Made by a program: the position numbers and the translations under genes. This document shows, one piece after another, positions 60,766 through 64,000 of a stretch of DNA of 64,000 nt. Within the stretch, counting starts at the first letter, position 1, and each line of letters starts with the position of its first letter. The notes under the pieces were generated by a model. That model was given only the letters and a program-made list of their open reading frames with translations. It did not search any database and was not told where the DNA came from. Source of the stretch: Branchiostoma lanceolatum (Eukaryota; Chordata; Leptocardii; Amphioxiformes; Branchiostomatidae); the NCBI RefSeq assembly GCF_035083965.1, contig NC_089722.1:39541958-39605957 (forward strand), written 5' to 3'.

Positions 60766-63700
60766 ATGACGGATCTTAAGATTGTAACATTGAATGTCAA
60801 TGGAATGAAGGATAGGAATAAGCGTAGTGTAGTTTTTGATATTTGTCGTTCAAGGAAAATTGATGTGGCCTGCCTCCAGGAGTGCCATGTCTCCTCCTTG
60901 GCCGACAAGAATCATTGGTCACGACAGTGGGGGAACCGAGCCCTGTGGTCCTTGGGAACGAGTGCCGCAAGAGGGGTCGGTGTGCTTTTCGGTCGGGAGG
61001 TCACAGTTGCAGCGCACCGCTCAGACACAGAGGGTAGAGTGGTGTCTGCATTAATTAAAATTGGCGAGACAAGTTACAATATTCTCAACGTTTACGCCCC
61101 AAGCTCTCCAGCTGAGAGGGTGGATTTCTTTGCTGGCCTACACCAATACATGTACCCGAACGCATCATTGATTGTATGTGGTGATTTCAATTGTGTCCTT
61201 GACCCAGTCCTCGACAGATATTCTGAGTCCTCTGCGACCCCTAGAAACAACGTCAGGGATGTCGTGGAGCTCAGGAACTTCTGTCAGGACCTTGGCTTAG
61301 TTGACGTATGGAGAGAACAACATGCTCAACAGAGGGATTTTACGTGGCGCTCTAAAGCCAATGATTCGCGTTCTAGGCTAGATAGATTTTATGTCTCAGA
61401 TCCCACTCTTTGCTCGTCTGAGATAAATTCGTTCCCCATGTCTGACCATGATGCTGTATTCTTGTCCGTGACCCACACTCCTAGGATAGAGCGTGGTCCA
61501 GGAGTGTGGAAGTGCAACACGCAGATTTTGTCGGATGAACTATTCATTAGAGAATTCTCAGAACAATACACGGAATGGCAAAAACGCAAAGGTAACCATG
61601 GTTGCCTTAGAGAGTGGTGGGAGGAGGTGAAGAGTAATACAAAAGATCTTCTCATCAGCCACTCTAAGCGCAGGGCCGAAGCGGCCAAATTGATTGAAAG
61701 AGGTCTAGAGCGAGAAATAGACATCCTGAGGTCGCGCTTAAACATAGGCGGCCCATGCCCTGTGACGGCGCACAATTATCAGGCAGCTAAGGAGCAACTG
61801 CAGAAGGTGCTGTCGGACAAGCTGGCGGGACAACGTGTTCGCAGCAGAGTCCAAAATGTCGAAAAGGATGAGAAGCCTACAAGGTTTTTCTTTAGCAAGG
61901 AAAGAAAGAGGGGGGAAAAGAAAATGGTTAGGGAATTGAGGAAGGCAGATGGTACAGTGGTGTCATCGAGGGAGGATATCCTCGATACCTACCACGATTT
62001 TTATGAAAACCTGTACGGTGCTGAGCCGATAGATATAGAAGATAGAGCCTACTTCTTGGACCAACTGGAGAATAGGCTACCGGAGGAAGACCGTTCCCAT
62101 CTCGACCGGCCGCTCGCGCTGGAAGAGCTGGAGAAGGCCCTCAAGGAGATGCAGAACGGTAAGACCCCGGGGTCCGACGGACTGCCAAAAGAGTTTTACA
62201 CTCGGGTCTGGCCCATTGTGGGCCGGGATTTGCTGGAGGTCCTGAACGAGGGTCTCCAAGCAAATCAGTTGTCGTCTTCTCAGAGAGAAGGAGTCATCAC
62301 ACTCCTTGATAAAAAAGGTGACCCCTTGAACCCTGCGAACAAGCGCCCCATCTCGCTTTTAAATGTAGATTACAAAATCTTGGCCAAAACTTTGGCAAAT
62401 AGACTGAAAAATGTCGTGGGACAGATCATTCACACTGATCAGTCCTGCGGCATACCAGGGAGATCTCTTGAGGATAGTCTATCGCTTCTGAGGGACTTGG
62501 TGGCCTACGCTAACGACACTGATTCCACCTGTGTGTTGTTGGCCCTCGACCAAGAAAAGGCCTTTGATAGGGTCGACCATTCTTATATGGCTGAGGTCCT
62601 GGGGAAGTTGGGCTTTGGCCCTAACTTCCAGGGATGGATCGGGACTCTTTATAAGGAGGTATCGAGCAGAGTGTTAGTCAACGGGGATTTATCGTCCCCA
62701 ATCCATATTGACAGGGGTGTGAGACAGGGGTGCCCTCTGTCTCCCCTCCTGTACGTACTTTGCATCGAGCCCTTGGCGGCTGCCATCAGGGCAGACCCTC
62801 ATATTAGGGGTGTTAAAGTGCCGGGTGGTCCGGAGGTCAAGTTGGTGCAATACGCTGATGATAATACCTGCGTCCTCTCGGATCAACCCTCCATTGACAG
62901 AACGTTCCTTACCCTCCGACGGTTCGAAGCGGGCACGGGGTCCAAGTTGAACCTAGGTAAGACGGTGGCTGTGTGGCTCGGCCGTTGGAGGGGTAGACAA
63001 GATGAACCCTACCCGATTGGTAGATGGACCTCAGATAGTATTAACATCCTGGGGTCGCCAATTGGGGGTGTGAAAATGGCAGAGGAGGCCTGGCTCCAAC
63101 GTTTTGCAAAGTTCAAGGGCAAGTTAGATCAGTGGAGACATCGTAAGCTGACTCTGATCGGGAAAGTTGTGGTGTGCAACTTTCTTGCCGCAGCAACGCT
63201 GTGGTACACGGCCCCGATTTTCCCTCTCCCCAAGTCGGTGGCGAACAAGCTGGAGAGGGAGATGTTTGCCTTCATTTGGGATGGGCGAACGGAACTGGTG
63301 GCAAGGCGTACGCTCTATTTGCCGAAGGAGAAGGGTGGCCTGGCCTTGGTCTGTATTCCGATCAAGGCGAGGGCCCTCCTTCTCAAGACAGTTCGGAAAG
63401 CGTTGACTAAGCCAGACGCACCGGCGGCTAGGTTTACACACTACTGGCTGGGACTTAGCCTTCGGAGAATAGATCCAACCTCTTGGAGTAATAGTGCCCC
63501 ACACTCGGTAGATCTTCCCCCACATTATGCACATATTGCCCAGCTCTTGCAAACCATCGAGCAGAGCGACATGGACATCCAGTGGGCTTCCGTCTCGGTC
63601 GCGGCTCTGTACACGGCACTCCTAGAAGCGGAGAACATTGTACCCCGCTGTGTCAGAGAGCACCCGCGTCGAGACTGGCCAGAGATTTGGAAATCCATCC

Positions 63701-64000
63701 TCAACCCTCTTCTCACCAACTGGGAGAGGATGGTGTGCTGGAGCCTCGCACATGATGGTTTGGTGACAAACCAGAAGCTCCACTCCTGGAGACGGTTTGC
63801 TAAGTCCCCGAACTGTCCAAGACGTGGTTGTGAGGAAGTGGAAAGTGCTTCCCATGTGTTTTATGCGTGTCCGTATGTTGCGGAAGCCTGGACCTGGCTT
63901 GAGGGGCTGATAGTCAGGAAGATCTGTCCGGGTTTCATCCTGTCGGAGTCGTTTGTTTTGTGGGGATTGCCCCCGGCAGGAGTGTCGGTTAGGGCAGCCA
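60766..64000 (+). CDS. Keno-6 ORF2: APE endonuclease + reverse transcriptase, cut by the window end
   Basis: The ATG at 60766 is 5 bp after the ORF1 stop, and the frame stays open for 1,078 codons to the window edge. The endonuclease has LNVNGMKDRNKR, CLQECH (E39), GDFNCVLDP and SDHDAV. The RT has GIPGRSLEDS, D595 in DQEKAFDRVDH, QGCPLSPLLYVLCIEPLA and Y696-ADDN. A zinc motif with CPRRGC and HVFYACP follows, then LWGLPPAG. By comparison with other Keno ORF2s about 80 residues are missing beyond the window. All catalytic residues are intact, so this may be an active family. Confidence 0.94.
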   Translation, partial: MTDLKIVTLNVNGMKDRNKRSVVFDICRSRKIDVACLQECHVSSLADKNHWSRQWGNRALWSLGTSAARGVGVLFGREVTVAAHRSDTEGRVVSALIKIGETSYNILNVYAPSSPAERVDFFAGLHQYMYPNASLIVCGDFNCVLDPVLDRYSESSATPRNNVRDVVELRNFCQDLGLVDVWREQHAQQRDFTWRSKANDSRSRLDRFYVSDPTLCSSEINSFPMSDHDAVFLSVTHTPRIERGPGVWKCNTQILSDELFIREFSEQYTEWQKRKGNHGCLREWWEEVKSNTKDLLISHSKRRAEAAKLIERGLEREIDILRSRLNIGGPCPVTAHNYQAAKEQLQKVLSDKLAGQRVRSRVQNVEKDEKPTRFFFSKERKRGEKKMVRELRKADGTVVSSREDILDTYHDFYENLYGAEPIDIEDRAYFLDQLENRLPEEDRSHLDRPLALEELEKALKEMQNGKTPGSDGLPKEFYTRVWPIVGRDLLEVLNEGLQANQLSSSQREGVITLLDKKGDPLNPANKRPISLLNVDYKILAKTLANRLKNVVGQIIHTDQSCGIPGRSLEDSLSLLRDLVAYANDTDSTCVLLALDQEKAFDRVDHSYMAEVLGKLGFGPNFQGWIGTLYKEVSSRVLVNGDLSSPIHIDRGVRQGCPLSPLLYVLCIEPLAAAIRADPHIRGVKVPGGPEVKLVQYADDNTCVLSDQPSIDRTFLTLRRFEAGTGSKLNLGKTVAVWLGRWRGRQDEPYPIGRWTSDSINILGSPIGGVKMAEEAWLQRFAKFKGKLDQWRHRKLTLIGKVVVCNFLAAATLWYTAPIFPLPKSVANKLEREMFAFIWDGRTELVARRTLYLPKEKGGLALVCIPIKARALLLKTVRKALTKPDAPAARFTHYWLGLSLRRIDPTSWSNSAPHSVDLPPHYAHIAQLLQTIEQSDMDIQWASVSVAALYTALLEAENIVPRCVREHPRRDWPEIWKSILNPLLTNWERMVCWSLAHDGLVTNQKLHSWRRFAKSPNCPRRGCEEVESASHVFYACPYVAEAWTWLEGLIVRKICPGFILSESFVLWGLPPAGVSVRAA

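Larger units (their letters stand above)
58177..64000 (+). mobile_element. Keno-6, Tx1-clade LINE of a distinct family, runs off the window
   Basis: The leader (58192-59044) is close to that of Keno-2/-3, but ORF1 and ORF2 are clearly different proteins. The internally deleted copy at 11634-13313 is its nearest relative here. The 3' end lies beyond 64000. Both ORFs are open as far as visible. Confidence 0.93.

Overview
The window is animal DNA and reads as part of a tandem U2 snRNA gene array that has been overrun by U2-targeting LINEs. Abundant Tx1-clade and CR1-type LINEs, relics of hAT-like and DUF6589-like genes and the U2 repeat architecture fit an invertebrate deuterostome such as amphioxus, but the species is inferred, not proven. 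The LINEs carry ORF1 with three CCHC knuckles and ORF2 with an APE-type endonuclease plus reverse transcriptase, and all sit at the same point of U2. This matches the known Tx1-clade, U2-specific group called Keno, and I use that name; the numbers Keno-1 to Keno-6 are mine.

Layout. 1-9,090: old flanking DNA with LINE ORF1 and RT relics, an hAT relic, a multi-exon DUF6589-like relic, a short minisatellite and a duplicated segment. 9,096-19,617: an old, rearranged part of the U2 array with broken Keno and other Tx1-like copies. 19,618-25,160: Keno-1. 25,553-28,984: a CR1-type LINE. 28,985-47,453: minus-strand U2 units (1,064-bp spacer, 188-bp U2), each split by a Keno copy: Keno-2, a 149-bp mini-insert, Keno-3 (apparently intact) and a 789-bp fragment. 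47,454-56,911: two head-to-head Keno copies (Keno-4 minus, Keno-5 plus) forming the centre of a large palindrome where array orientation flips. 56,912-64,000: plus-strand U2 unit and Keno-6, whose ORF2 runs off the window. No uninterrupted U2 gene is present.

How it works together. Keno enters U2 between nt 34 and 35, inside the branch-point recognition sequence. The most notable observation is that the 3' UTR of every Keno copy whose 3' end is in the window contains a degenerate, collinear reverse complement of U2 nt 35-188. It is followed by a short hairpin whose outer strand is completed by the U2 target itself. The element end plus downstream U2 half therefore form a long fold-back. In Keno-2 and Keno-3 the differences from exact complementarity in the best-preserved block still allow G-U pairing, which points to RNA pairing rather than leftover DNA. 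The 5' junctions carry extra pieces of the U2 5' end, as expected if Keno RNA is made from the U2 promoter or the reverse transcriptase jumps to U2 RNA. The U2 spacers stay nearly identical although every U2 copy is disrupted.
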